From positions 62,001 to 126,000 of the forward strand of contig NZ_BCTZ01000004.1 of the NCBI RefSeq assembly GCF_001591025.1: DNA of 64,000 nucleotides, written 5' to 3'. Below are positions 34,689-43,094 of the stretch, piece by piece; positions within the stretch are counted from its first letter, which is position 1; every line of letters begins with the position of its first letter. The position numbers and the translations under genes are program-made. The DNA is from Sphingomonas soli NBRC 100801. Lineage in GTDB: Bacteria; Pseudomonadota; Alphaproteobacteria; Sphingomonadales; Sphingomonadaceae. The notes under the pieces are model-generated. The model ran no database searches. It saw only the letters and a list, made by a program, of their open reading frames with translations, and had not been told where the DNA came from.

Positions 34689-35456
34689 ATGAAAATCCGC
34701 ATCCTCGGCTCTGGCACCTCCTCGGGCGTCCCCCGCATCGGCAATGATTGGGGGGCCTGCGATCCCGCGAACCCCCGTAACCGCCGCACCCGCGCATCGA
34801 TGCTGGTTTCCACCGCAACCACGCGCATCCTGATCGATACCAGCCCCGATATGCGCGAGCAGCTTCTGGCGGCAGACATCAGCGATTTCGACGCGGTGAT
34901 CTGGACGCACGATCATGCCGATCATTGCCACGGCCTGGATGACCTGCGCCAGGTGATGCACGCGCGCGGCGGCGAGCCGGTGCGCGGGCTCGCCAGAAAT
35001 TTCGCGCGCGAACAGCTCCAGCTCCGCTTCGCTTATGCGTTTCACGGCCGCCCCAATTATCGCGCGACGATCGCGCTGGAGCCGCTGCCGGACCGGATCC
35101 AGATCGGCGACATCCATGTCACCGTGGAGGACCAGCCGCACGGCGGCATCTCATCCGCCGGACTTCGCTTTGATAGTAACGATAAATCAATAGGTTATGC
35201 TACAGATTTCAACCGAATGACGAAGGATATGCGCAAGCTCTATGCGGGGCTTGATCTGTGGGTGGTCGATGCGCTGCGCCGGGCACCGCATCCGACGCAT
35301 CCCAATCTGGATTCGGTGCTCGAATGGGCAGGGGAACTGGCCCCGCGCCATACTGTGCTGGTTCATATGGACAACAGCATGGATTATGCCGAACTTGCCG
35401 CCACGCTCCCTCGGGGCGTCGAGCCGGGCTATGACGGCATGGAGATAGAGGCGTGA
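34689..35456 (+). CDS. MBL-fold metal-dependent hydrolase, PhnP-like
   Basis: A 255-residue metallo-beta-lactamase-fold hydrolase. The metal motif is VIWTHDHADHCHGLDDLR (HxHxDH, about residues 75-82), further ligands are in VEDQPHGG and YATDFNRM, and a final His is in TVLVHMDNSMDY. The N-terminal GSGTSSGVPRIGNDWGACDP, with a Cys in the loop, is typical of the PhnP-like cyclic phosphodiesterase branch. The substrate is unknown. It follows tatD, a context conserved in alphaproteobacteria. A GTGA overlap links it to the next gene. Confidence 0.9.
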   Translation: MKIRILGSGTSSGVPRIGNDWGACDPANPRNRRTRASMLVSTATTRILIDTSPDMREQLLAADISDFDAVIWTHDHADHCHGLDDLRQVMHARGGEPVRGLARNFAREQLQLRFAYAFHGRPNYRATIALEPLPDRIQIGDIHVTVEDQPHGGISSAGLRFDSNDKSIGYATDFNRMTKDMRKLYAGLDLWVVDALRRAPHPTHPNLDSVLEWAGELAPRHTVLVHMDNSMDYAELAATLPRGVEPGYDGMEIEA

Positions 35457-36154
35457 ACGACGATCTGCTCAGCGGCATCCTGCTCGTCGGCGTGCTGGTG
35501 CTTGCGGCGCGAGCAATGCTCACGCGGCGCGCGTCTTTCGCCACGGTGCTCGGCAGCCTGTTTTCCTGGGCGGCGATCGGGCTCGTCCTGTTCATGGGCT
35601 ATAATCACCGGCAGGAGATCGACGGCTTCTTCGCGCGCATTGGCGGCTATGAGGAGCAGCGTGCCGAAGGCGGCACCGTTCGCATTCGAAAGGCCCGCGA
35701 TGGCCATTTCTGGGCGAATGTGAAGCTCAACGGCATGGATCGCCGCATGCTGATCGACAGCGGCGCTACCGTGATCGCGCTCTCGACCGCTACGGCCAAG
35801 GCCGCCGGGATCGAACCCCGCAAAGGCCCGCCGGTGTTGATCGAGACGGCAAACGGTACGGTCGAGGCGGGTATCGGCAAGCTTGAGAAGCTCGAGATCG
35901 GGCCGTTGCGCGCCGAAGATCTCGAAGTCACGATCTCCGACAATCTTGGCGAGGTAGAGCTTCTCGGCATGAATTTTCTGTCACGGCTCAAATCGTGGCG
36001 GGTTCAGGGTGATGAGCTGATCCTGGAGCCAGACGGTGCCACCGGGCCGATCGAAGCGGCGCCCGAGCAAGATGTGGAGCCGCCGACGCGCGCCGCGAAC
36101 GGTGAGAGACCCACAAGCCGGACCGCGCTGAAAGCCACCGCCACACAGGATTGA
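35453..36154 (+). CDS. membrane-anchored retropepsin-like aspartic protease
   Basis: A 233-residue protein with two N-terminal hydrophobic helices (about residues 5-22 and 35-50) and a retropepsin-like domain (about 75-195). The single catalytic motif is RRMLIDSGATVIALSTATAK (DSG), and the domain ends at VELLGMNFLSRLKSW, the flap/closing element of the TIGR02281 clan-AA family. Such proteases work as homodimers, each subunit giving one Asp. The active domain probably faces the periplasm. A hydrophilic tail follows. The GTG start overlaps the upstream stop. Confidence 0.87.
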   Translation: MNDDLLSGILLVGVLVLAARAMLTRRASFATVLGSLFSWAAIGLVLFMGYNHRQEIDGFFARIGGYEEQRAEGGTVRIRKARDGHFWANVKLNGMDRRMLIDSGATVIALSTATAKAAGIEPRKGPPVLIETANGTVEAGIGKLEKLEIGPLRAEDLEVTISDNLGEVELLGMNFLSRLKSWRVQGDELILEPDGATGPIEAAPEQDVEPPTRAANGERPTSRTALKATATQD

Positions 36155-36182
36155 ATTTTACATAATGTATATTATCATTCCA
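36154..36182. promoter_or_regulatory. AT-rich dyad upstream of mazG (possible operator)
   Basis: A roughly 28-base stretch that is almost entirely A/T, containing TACATAATGTATATTATC, stands out in this GC-rich sequence. TACAT and ATGTA form a near-perfect dyad. It begins at the retropepsin stop codon and ends about 30 bases before the mazG ATG. It could be a strong -10 region or a binding site for a metal-type repressor; neither is proven. Confidence 0.35.
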
Positions 36183-36211
36183 AACGGTGCGGCTTTGGCG
36201 GGGGGCCTTGC

Positions 36212-36964
36212 ATGAGCATGGATGCGATGCAGCGCCTCGTTGGCATCATGGAGCGCCTGCGCGATCCCAGGACCGGCTGCGAATGGGATTCGGTCCAGAC
36301 GTTCGAGACGATCGCGCCCTATACGATCGAGGAAGCCTATGAGGTCGCCGATGCGATCCAGCGCGGCGATATGGCCGATCTCAAGGATGAGCTTGGCGAT
36401 CTGCTGCTCCAGGTGATCTTCCACAGCCGAATGGCCGAGGAAGCCGGCCATTTCGCGCTCCCCGACGTTGCCAGCGCGATCAGCGACAAGATGGAGCGCC
36501 GCCACCCGCACATCTTCCTGGGCCAGGCCGAGGGCGGCCATCATCTCTGGGAACAAATCAAGGCCGCAGAGCGGGGGAGCAGAGGGGAGCAAGGCGCGCT
36601 GGACGGCGTCGCGATCGGCCTCCCCGCCCTCCTCCGCGCCGAAAAGCTGCAGAAACGCGCCGCCCGCACCGGCTTCGACTGGCCCGACGCCAGCGGCGCC
36701 CGCGCCAAGGTCGATGAGGAGCTGGCGGAAGTCGAAGCCGCTGAGACGCCGGAGCATCGCGAGGAAGAGATTGGCGATCTGCTGTTCGCCGTGGTCAACT
36801 GGGCCCGCAAGCTGGGCGTCGACCCCGAAGCGGCACTGCGCGTCGCCAACGCCAAGTTCGAACGCCGCTTCAAGGCGATGGAGGCCGAGGCCGGCGATGC
36901 GTTCGTCGGCCTCGATCTGGAGGCAAAGGAAGCACTTTGGGTGAAGGCGAAGAAAACCACCTGA
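36212..36964 (+). CDS. mazG: nucleoside triphosphate pyrophosphohydrolase MazG
   Basis: A 250-residue all-alpha NTP pyrophosphohydrolase converting NTPs to NMPs and PPi. Both tandem MazG domains are seen: EEAYEVADAIQRGDMADLKD with ELGDLLLQVIFH (EExxE...ExxD, about residues 37-75) and VDEELAEVEAAETPEHREEE with IGDLLFAVVNWARK (about 165-205). The N-terminal RLRDPRTGCEWDSVQTFETI is characteristic. It is followed by two paired palindromes and converges on hflX. Confidence 0.96.
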   Translation: MSMDAMQRLVGIMERLRDPRTGCEWDSVQTFETIAPYTIEEAYEVADAIQRGDMADLKDELGDLLLQVIFHSRMAEEAGHFALPDVASAISDKMERRHPHIFLGQAEGGHHLWEQIKAAERGSRGEQGALDGVAIGLPALLRAEKLQKRAARTGFDWPDASGARAKVDEELAEVEAAETPEHREEEIGDLLFAVVNWARKLGVDPEAALRVANAKFERRFKAMEAEAGDAFVGLDLEAKEALWVKAKKTT

Positions 36965-36999
36965 CCCCTCGATCGCCCCCCACACCCGTCACCCCACCC

Positions 37000-37081
37000 C
37001 GTCACCCCAGCGAAAGCTGGGGTCTCAGGCGAAGGCCCACCGCAGGAGCCCCAAGAGATGCCAGCTTCCGCTGGCATGACG
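37000..37081. repeat. REPIN-like paired palindrome, copy 7
   Basis: An 82 bp element in the mazG-hflX gap. The left arm is CGTCACCCCAGCGAAAGCTG. The right arm, CCAGCTTCCGCTGGCATGACG, is its inverted counterpart. A short truncated start of another arm (CCGTCACCCC) lies just upstream, suggesting repeated insertions or slippage. Confidence 0.9.
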
Positions 37082-37115
37082 GCCAACGGCACCACCCCGC
37101 GCCACCCCACCCACC

Positions 37116-37180
37116 CGTCACCCCAGCGAAAGCTGGGGTCTCAAGCAAAGGCCACCGCACAAGCCGCAAGGGATGCCACC
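37116..37180. repeat. REPIN-like paired palindrome, copy 8, right arm truncated
   Basis: The left arm, CGTCACCCCAGCGAAAGCTG, is identical to that of copy 7, and the spacer is similar. The right hairpin is missing: the AAGGGATGCCA that should lead into it runs directly into other sequence. Copies 7 and 8 are tandem and in the same orientation, 34 bases apart. Confidence 0.8.
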
Positions 37181-37475
37181 GATCATCCCCTGCGCGGCGG
37201 CATGTTCGATCTGATGGTGTTCAAGCTGCACGCGCAAACGGCGCTTCTCATACCAACCGCAAGGTCTCTGAAACGGCGCGAACGAACGCATTGAAATGTA
37301 GGATTTCAAATGCTTGGATCCGCTGTCCGACTCGTCGGCGCCGCTCTTTGACACGCTGAATCACCCGATTTGAACATCGCTAGGCCGCCCCCATGGGCAG
37401 CGCGAACATTGGGAACATTCGGCTCCGGAAAACCTGCGCGTTGGTGTCACCTTTGTGTCACCTTCCGCGCCGCTG
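37181..37475. other. gap between mazG and hflX without a recognisable gene
   Basis: No convincing coding frame is seen. The 3' part, just beyond the hflX stop, contains a short direct repeat, GTGTCACCTT-TGTGTCACCTT. It also has GAACATTGGGAACATT, two GAAC half-sites five bases apart rather than the seven of a LexA box. Composition is slightly less GC-rich than in the genes. The region may be decayed accessory DNA. Confidence 0.5.
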
Positions 37476-38768
37476 TCAGCCGCTCCGCATCCCGAATCGC
37501 TCATAATCCCGCGGCGCCATCCGCACTTCATACACCGCCTGGTCCCCTTCGACCCGCTGTTCGATGACGTCGCCATGCTGGTGGAGCCATGCGGCCCCCG
37601 CCCCGTCGCCCGCATCGAGCGTGATCGTGTAGCGCCGATGGCCTTCGGTAAGCCGCGCCGCGACGGTTTCGACGAGCAGGGCCACGCCCTCCCCCGTCCA
37701 TGCCGACAGCGCGACCACGTCCTCGCGCTTCGTCGCTTCGGCCAGCACTTCGGCGCGGCGATCGTCGTCGAGCAAGTCGAGCTTGTTCCATGCCTCGAAG
37801 CGCGGCGTTTCCGGCGACACGCCGATTTCGCCCAATACCTTCTCGACATCGGCCCGCTGCGCTTCGCTGTCCGGGTGGGCGATATCACGCACATGGATCA
37901 GCAGATCGGCTGAAATGACTTCTTCGAGCGTCGCCTTGAATGCCGCGACGAGCTGCGTCGGCAGCTCGGAGACGAAGCCCACCGTGTCGGAGAGGATCGC
38001 CTTGTCGATGCCGGGCAATGAAATCTGCCGCAGTGTGGGGTCGAGCGTCGCGAAGAGCAAATTCTCCGCCATGACGTCAGCGCCGGTCAGGCGATTGAAA
38101 AGTGTAGATTTCCCCGCGTTGGTATAGCCGACCAGCGCGATCACCGGCCAGGGCGCACGCTGCCGGCGCTCGCGATGGAGCCCGCGGGTGCGGCTCACCT
38201 GATCGAGCTCCTTGCGCAGCCGCGCCATCCGGTCGCGGATCAGGCGGCGATCGGCCTCGATCTGGGTCTCGCCGGGGCCACCTAGAAAGCCGAAGCCGCC
38301 GCGCTGACGCTCAAGGTGCGTCCAGCTGCGCACCAGCCGCCCCGCCTGATAATCGAGATGGGCGAGCTCGACCTGGAGCCGCCCCTCGGCGGTCCGGGCG
38401 CGCTCGCCGAAGATTTCGAGGATCAGCCCGGTGCGGTCGATCACCTTGCAGCCGAGCCCGGTTTCCAGATTGCGCTGCTGCACCGGGGTGAGCGACGCGT
38501 CGAAGACCGCGACTTCCAGTTCCTGGTCGCGCACGCTTTCGGCCAGTGCCTCCACCTGCCCCGAGCCGATCAGCGTTCCCGGCTTGGGCTGGCGCAGGCG
38601 GAACGCGATCTTTTCGACCACCTCCAGCCCGATCGCCAGTGCAAGGCCAGCGGTCTCCTCAAGGCGCGCCTCCGGGTCGCGCGAAGAGCCGCCAGTGTCC
38701 GGATAGACAATGACGGCCTTCGCGCCGCGCGAGAACTCGCTGGCGTCGCGATCGAACCCGGTGCTCAT
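37476..38768 (-). CDS. hflX: ribosome-associated GTPase HflX
   Basis: A 430-residue GTPase that binds ribosomes and can split stalled ones. The N-terminal HflX domain includes GSGQVEALAESVRDQ, the middle helical linker includes QVELAHLDYQAGRLVRSWTH and GGPGETQIEADRRLI. The G domain has G1 ALVGYTNAGKSTLFN, G3 LSDTVGFVSELP and a NKxD-like AWNKLDLLDD. It starts 6 bases after hfq ends, the conserved hfq-hflX pair. Confidence 0.96.
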   Translation of the reverse strand: MSTGFDRDASEFSRGAKAVIVYPDTGGSSRDPEARLEETAGLALAIGLEVVEKIAFRLRQPKPGTLIGSGQVEALAESVRDQELEVAVFDASLTPVQQRNLETGLGCKVIDRTGLILEIFGERARTAEGRLQVELAHLDYQAGRLVRSWTHLERQRGGFGFLGGPGETQIEADRRLIRDRMARLRKELDQVSRTRGLHRERRQRAPWPVIALVGYTNAGKSTLFNRLTGADVMAENLLFATLDPTLRQISLPGIDKAILSDTVGFVSELPTQLVAAFKATLEEVISADLLIHVRDIAHPDSEAQRADVEKVLGEIGVSPETPRFEAWNKLDLLDDDRRAEVLAEATKREDVVALSAWTGEGVALLVETVAARLTEGHRRYTITLDAGDGAGAAWLHQHGDVIEQRVEGDQAVYEVRMAPRDYERFGMRSG

Positions 38769-38774
38769 GGGAGC

Positions 38775-39266
38775 TTAATCGTCGTCGGCCTCGTTCGTTT
38801 CCTCGGCCAGGTTCAGCGGATGCGCCGGCTGGATCGTGGAAACCGCATGCTTGTAAACGAGCTGCGCCATGCCCTCGCGCTGGAGCAGCATGCAGAAGAG
38901 GTCGAACGCCGCGATCTGCCCCTGCAGCATCACGCCATTGACCAGGAACATGGTCACGCTTTCCTGCTGCTTGCGCACGGCGTTGAGGAAAATTTCCTGC
39001 AAAACCGGGTTCTTGGACTGATGTTCTCCAAGCTGATCGAGGAACTGCGTCAGGTCCATCGGGCCCGCGGGCATGATAGTGGAGATCGCATGCTTGTAGA
39101 TCAGCTGCGACTGGCCATCGCGACGCAGCAGCACGGAGAAATTATCGAACCAGGTAACGATCCCCTGGAGCTTCACGCCCTTGACGAGGAACATGGTGAC
39201 CGGCGTTTTCGACCGGCGGAGTGAATTGAGGAAGAGGTCCTGCAGCGAAGTCTGCTTATCGGCCAT
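38775..39266 (-). CDS. hfq: Hfq with two tandem Sm domains
   Basis: A 163-residue protein, twice the usual length, containing two complete Hfq (bacterial Sm) domains. Domain 1 is about residues 8-67 and domain 2 about 88-147; they align over 60 positions without gaps, with 35 identical (58%). Each has the Sm1 core (VTMFLV.GV.LQG), the proximal-site FD.F and the Sm2 YKHA.STI.PA. Domain 1 keeps the basic rim (LRRSK) and the distal-face Lys (GVKLQG); domain 2 has VRKQQ and GVMLQG, so the faces differ. An 18-residue linker joins them, and an acidic tail (EETNEADDD) ends the protein. Probably a trimer forms the six-fold ring. Confidence 0.97.
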   Translation of the reverse strand: MADKQTSLQDLFLNSLRRSKTPVTMFLVKGVKLQGIVTWFDNFSVLLRRDGQSQLIYKHAISTIMPAGPMDLTQFLDQLGEHQSKNPVLQEIFLNAVRKQQESVTMFLVNGVMLQGQIAAFDLFCMLLQREGMAQLVYKHAVSTIQPAHPLNLAEETNEADDD

Positions 39267-39291
39267 GTTTCCGCATTCCCTTGTATTCTTG

Positions 39292-39307
39292 GCGGGATTT
39301 TTCCCGC
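39292..39307 (-). other. hairpin in the hfq leader
   Basis: A perfect 6 bp stem with a 4-base loop (on the minus strand GCGGGAAAAATCCCGC), about 26 bases upstream of the hfq ATG, with AAGGGA as the ribosome site between them. Another strong hairpin (8 bp stem, 39334-39352, GCAGGCCG/CGGCCTGC) lies further upstream and may end the ntrX transcript. A role in hfq control is a guess. Confidence 0.4.
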
Positions 39308-39403
39308 AGAGCGCCGTTTCCCGGCGTCGGAGCGCAGGCCGTGCCGGCCTGCTCGCCCCTAATCTAGGGATTCATCCGCCCGTGTCCAGCGCGGGGGCCT
39401 ACG

Positions 39404-40783
39404 CTATTCGTCGCGGCTCTCGCTGATCCCCAGCAGCTTGAGCTTACGGTGCAACGCCGAGCGCTCCATGCCGATGAAGCTCGCCGTGCGCGAGATATTG
39501 CCCGAAAAGCGCCGGATCTGGACCTTCAGATACTCGCGCTCGAAGCTTTCGCGCGCTTCCTTCAGCGGCGCGCCCATGATGGCGCTCGATCCCATGCCCC
39601 CGCCGGTGTCGCTCGGCTTCCCCAGCACCTCGGCCGGCAACAGGTCGAGTTCGATGCGGCCGATGCGATCCCCCGGAGCCAGGATCACGGTGCGCTCGAC
39701 GATGTTGCGAAGCTGGCGGACGTTGCCCGGCCATTCATAGCTTTGCAGCGCCACCATCGCGTCCGGTGCCACCTCGGGCGTGGGCACCCGGCGGCCGCTG
39801 GCATAGTGCGCCACGAAATGCTCGATCAGCACGGGGATGTCCTCGCGGCGCTCGGTCAGCGGCGGGATTGCAACCGGCACCACGTTGAGCCGGTAATACA
39901 GGTCCTCGCGGAACCGCCCTTCCGCGATCTCGGTCTGGAGGTCCCGCGCGGTGGCCGAGACGACCCGGACGTCGACCTTGACCACCCGGGTGCCGCCGAC
40001 GCGGCTGAAGCTCTGGTCCGTCAGCACGCGCAGGATGCGGCCCTGCGTCGCCAGCGGCATGTCGGCGATCTCGTCGAGGAAGAGCGTGCCGCCATGCGCC
40101 TGTTCAAGCAGGCCCGGGCGAATAAGGTCTCCCCCTTCCTCCACGCCGAACAGTTCTTCTTCCACGCGCTCGGGCTGCATCCGTGCGCAGCTGACGATTA
40201 TGAACGGGCCGGCGGCGCGCTGGCTCCAGCCGTGCAGGAGCCGCGCCGCGACTTCCTTGCCCACGCCAGCGCCGCCACTGATCAGCACCCGACTGCCGGT
40301 TGAGGCAACGCGCTTCAGTGTGGCGCGAACCCCGTTGATCGCGCCCGACGTCCCGGTCAAATCCTCCTCGCGGCCCACCGATGCGCGCAGCGAGGCAACC
40401 TCCTGCCTCAGCCGTTCGGTCTCGGTCGCGCGCTCGACCATGAGCAGCAGGCGTTCGGCTTCGAAAGGCTTTTCGATGAAGTCCGCCGCGCCGCGCCGGA
40501 TCGCCGCCACGGCGGTGTCGAGATTACCGTGGCCCGAGATCACCAGCACCGGGATCGAAGCGTCGCGTCGTTTGATCTCGTCCAGCAGCTCGAGTCCGTC
40601 GAGCTTCGATCCTTGCAGCCAGACATCGAGCAGCACCAGGCTCGGCCGCCGCTCGGCAATCGCCTCCAGCGCAGCGTCGCTGTCGCCAGCGCCGCGCGTG
40701 GCATAGCCTTCGTCCTCCAGGACACCGGCTACCAATTCGCGGATGTCGCGCTCATCGTCGACGACCAGGATATCAAGGCTCAT
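39404..40783 (-). CDS. ntrX: NtrX response regulator (AAA+ type lacking the GAFTGA loop)
   Basis: A 459-residue NtrC-family protein: receiver (about 1-115, phospho-Asp in LVLLDVWLQG), AAA+ domain (about 140-370, Walker A ISGGAGVGKEVAARL, Walker B GGTLFLDEIADMPL) and a C-terminal Fis-type helix-turn-helix (RTASFIGMERSALHRKLKLL). The GAFTGA loop that contacts sigma-54 is missing: the sequence reads LFGVEEGGDLIRPG where NtrC at 43.1 kb has LFGHERGAFTGA. NtrX of other alphaproteobacteria shows the same loss and is thought to act independently of sigma-54. Its ATG overlaps the ntrY stop. Confidence 0.95.
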   Translation of the reverse strand: MSLDILVVDDERDIRELVAGVLEDEGYATRGAGDSDAALEAIAERRPSLVLLDVWLQGSKLDGLELLDEIKRRDASIPVLVISGHGNLDTAVAAIRRGAADFIEKPFEAERLLLMVERATETERLRQEVASLRASVGREEDLTGTSGAINGVRATLKRVASTGSRVLISGGAGVGKEVAARLLHGWSQRAAGPFIIVSCARMQPERVEEELFGVEEGGDLIRPGLLEQAHGGTLFLDEIADMPLATQGRILRVLTDQSFSRVGGTRVVKVDVRVVSATARDLQTEIAEGRFREDLYYRLNVVPVAIPPLTERREDIPVLIEHFVAHYASGRRVPTPEVAPDAMVALQSYEWPGNVRQLRNIVERTVILAPGDRIGRIELDLLPAEVLGKPSDTGGGMGSSAIMGAPLKEARESFEREYLKVQIRRFSGNISRTASFIGMERSALHRKLKLLGISESRDE

Positions 40784-43035
40784 GACTTGGCTTTTCCAGT
40801 ACGCGTTAGAACAGGCGGACGCGGCTCGGTGCTATCGTCGTCGCCCCCGATTTCCGCCATATTGGCGAGCAGATCCGTATCGAAGCAGATCGTCACGCAG
40901 GTCCCGCCGCCCGGCCGATCAGAGAAGGCGATGGTGCCGAAATGCTCCTCGACGATCTTCTTGACGATCGCGAGGCCCAGTCCCGTGCCGCCGGTCCGCG
41001 TCGTCATATAGGGTTCGACGATCCGGTTCCGTTCGACCGGAAGGCCCACGCCATTGTCCGCGACCGTCAGCAGCACCCGATGATCGCTGCCGCGTTCGAT
41101 GGTGAGGTGTACCTCGCCTTGAGGCAGGGCCTCCCCTTCCCCGCGTCCCTCGATCGCTTCCACCGCGTTCTTGACGACATTGGTCAGCGCTTGGCCGATC
41201 TGGCGGCGGTCGCAGATGATCGTCGGGGCCGGACCGGGCGCTTCGAGCTCGAAATGGATCGTCGGATGGGCGACCTCATGGAGGAACATCGCCTGCCGCG
41301 CGATATCGAGCAGCGATTCCTGGCGGAACAAGGGCTTGGGCATCCGCGCGAAGGACGAGAATTCGTCCACCATCCGCCGCAGATCGCCGACCTGCCGCAC
41401 GATCGTACCCGTCAGCCTGGCGAAGGTACCGTCGTCATTCTCGATCTTCTTGCCATAGCGGCGCTGGAGCCGTTCGGCGGCGAGCTGGATGGGGGTGAGG
41501 GGATTTTTAATCTCGTGGGCGATGCGGCGCGCAACGTCAGACCAGGCCGCGCGGCGCTGGTCATTTAGCTGCTGGGTGATGTCGTCGAACGTCAGCACCT
41601 GCCCCGCTTCGTCGCGCGTGATCTTGACCGCGAGGGTTAGCGCCTCGCCACCGGTGGTGATCTGCAGCACGCCCTCGCGATCATCGCCATCCAGCATGGC
41701 ATCGAGCTCGGGCGCGATCTGCTTGAGAGGCCGCCCAGCCGGATCCTCGTCGCCCTGCCGCAGCAGCGCGCGTGCCGGCGCGTTGATCAGGCGCACACTG
41801 CGATCGGCGGCGATCGAGATAACGCCGGCGGACACGCCCGACATCACCGCCTCGATCAGCGCGCGGCGGCTTTCGAGCTGGGCGTTGGCCGTCACCAACT
41901 CGGTACGCTGATCCTCGAGCCGGCCGGTCATGCTGTTGAACGCCCGGGCCAGCGTGCCGATCTCGTCCTGCGCCCTCGGTTCGGGCACGCGCACCGCAAG
42001 GTCGCCGCCCGCAACGTCCCGCGCCGCGCCCACCAGTTCGCTGATCGGCCGCACCAGCCGGTCCGCAACCGTGATCGCGACCCACACCGCTGCGGCGACG
42101 ATCAGGAGCGACAATAGAAGCAGCGCCCCATTGAACTGCAACTGAAGCGAACGCGACCGCTGCACCAGCGCGCGATAATCGGCCAGCACAAGCTGCGCTC
42201 GCCTCGTCTGCGAGCTCATCTCGCCAACGTCGGAGAGCCGGCCGGTATAGACGTACAGATTATCGGCGCCGGGAATGCGGGCAATGGCGCGAATACGATC
42301 GCCCGAGGCCCCGGTCGATGCCTGATCGTCCTTGATCTGGGCGATCAGCTTGGGATCGATTTCCTTGGCAAGGTCGCGCTCATACGGATTGACCAAGGCG
42401 ACCGTATCGATCGCTCCCGCCGGGGTGACCGTGAAGATCACCGCTTCGCTGAGGCTGCGATAATAGACCTGCCGCGCGAAGAACTGGGTGAAATCGAGGC
42501 TGTCGATCGGCGCCTCCCGCAGACCGGCGCCAAGATCGCCCGCCATCGCGGTCGTGTGCTTGCCGACTTCGCCGAGGAGCTGCTGATACGAGGATTGCGC
42601 CAGCGATTGCGCGTTCTCGAGCATCCCGCGCGCACGATCGGAAAACCAGAATTCGACGCCATATTGGAAGAGCAGCGACGAGACGAGCGTGACCAGCAGC
42701 ACCGGCACCGCCGCCAGCACCGAGAAGATCGCGACGAGCCGAACGTGCAGTCCGCTGCCGCCGCCCATGCCCGCGCTCGCCGAGCGCTTCCGCGCGATGT
42801 GCCGTCCGATCAGGACGAGCAGCGCGACGCCGGGCATAAGGTTGGCGATCAGCAACAACGCAACGACCGGCGGGGTCAGCAGGCGTTGCGAATCGCCTTC
42901 ACCGGTGATCGTGAAATAGGTGACCGCTGCGAACGTGACCGCCAGCGCGATCACTCCGATCCACACCGCCGACGTTACGCCGATCCGCCGCCGGGGCGGG
43001 GCGCGTTCAGCAATCGGCTCGGAAACGGCGCTCAT
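40780..43035 (-). CDS. ntrY: NtrY sensor histidine kinase
   Basis: A 751-residue inner-membrane sensor. The N-terminal region has about three or four membrane helices (about residues 22-45, 55-78, 95-120) before a periplasmic sensor segment of about 160 residues and a further helix near 300-325. HAMP, PAS, a HisKA box ([20 protein letters not shown], His at about 535) and the ATPase domain (TNVVKNAVEAIEG, VADNGVGLP, GGTGLGLAIVKKIVEEHFG) follow. The partner regulator is ntrX, four bases overlapping. NtrYX is linked to envelope, nitrogen and redox responses in alphaproteobacteria. Confidence 0.95.
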   Translation of the reverse strand: MSAVSEPIAERAPPRRRIGVTSAVWIGVIALAVTFAAVTYFTITGEGDSQRLLTPPVVALLLIANLMPGVALLVLIGRHIARKRSASAGMGGGSGLHVRLVAIFSVLAAVPVLLVTLVSSLLFQYGVEFWFSDRARGMLENAQSLAQSSYQQLLGEVGKHTTAMAGDLGAGLREAPIDSLDFTQFFARQVYYRSLSEAVIFTVTPAGAIDTVALVNPYERDLAKEIDPKLIAQIKDDQASTGASGDRIRAIARIPGADNLYVYTGRLSDVGEMSSQTRRAQLVLADYRALVQRSRSLQLQFNGALLLLSLLIVAAAVWVAITVADRLVRPISELVGAARDVAGGDLAVRVPEPRAQDEIGTLARAFNSMTGRLEDQRTELVTANAQLESRRALIEAVMSGVSAGVISIAADRSVRLINAPARALLRQGDEDPAGRPLKQIAPELDAMLDGDDREGVLQITTGGEALTLAVKITRDEAGQVLTFDDITQQLNDQRRAAWSDVARRIAHEIKNPLTPIQLAAERLQRRYGKKIENDDGTFARLTGTIVRQVGDLRRMVDEFSSFARMPKPLFRQESLLDIARQAMFLHEVAHPTIHFELEAPGPAPTIICDRRQIGQALTNVVKNAVEAIEGRGEGEALPQGEVHLTIERGSDHRVLLTVADNGVGLPVERNRIVEPYMTTRTGGTGLGLAIVKKIVEEHFGTIAFSDRPGGGTCVTICFDTDLLANMAEIGGDDDSTEPRPPVLTRTGKAKS

Positions 43036-43094
43036 TCATCCTTAGCTAGCCGAAGATTGTGGCTGAAAGAACACACAAAATCGGTAAGCTGTCG

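Noticed and set aside
37388..37408. GAACATTGGGAACATT as a possible LexA box downstream of hflX
   Set aside because: The GAAC half-sites are five bases apart rather than seven, and no gene starts here.
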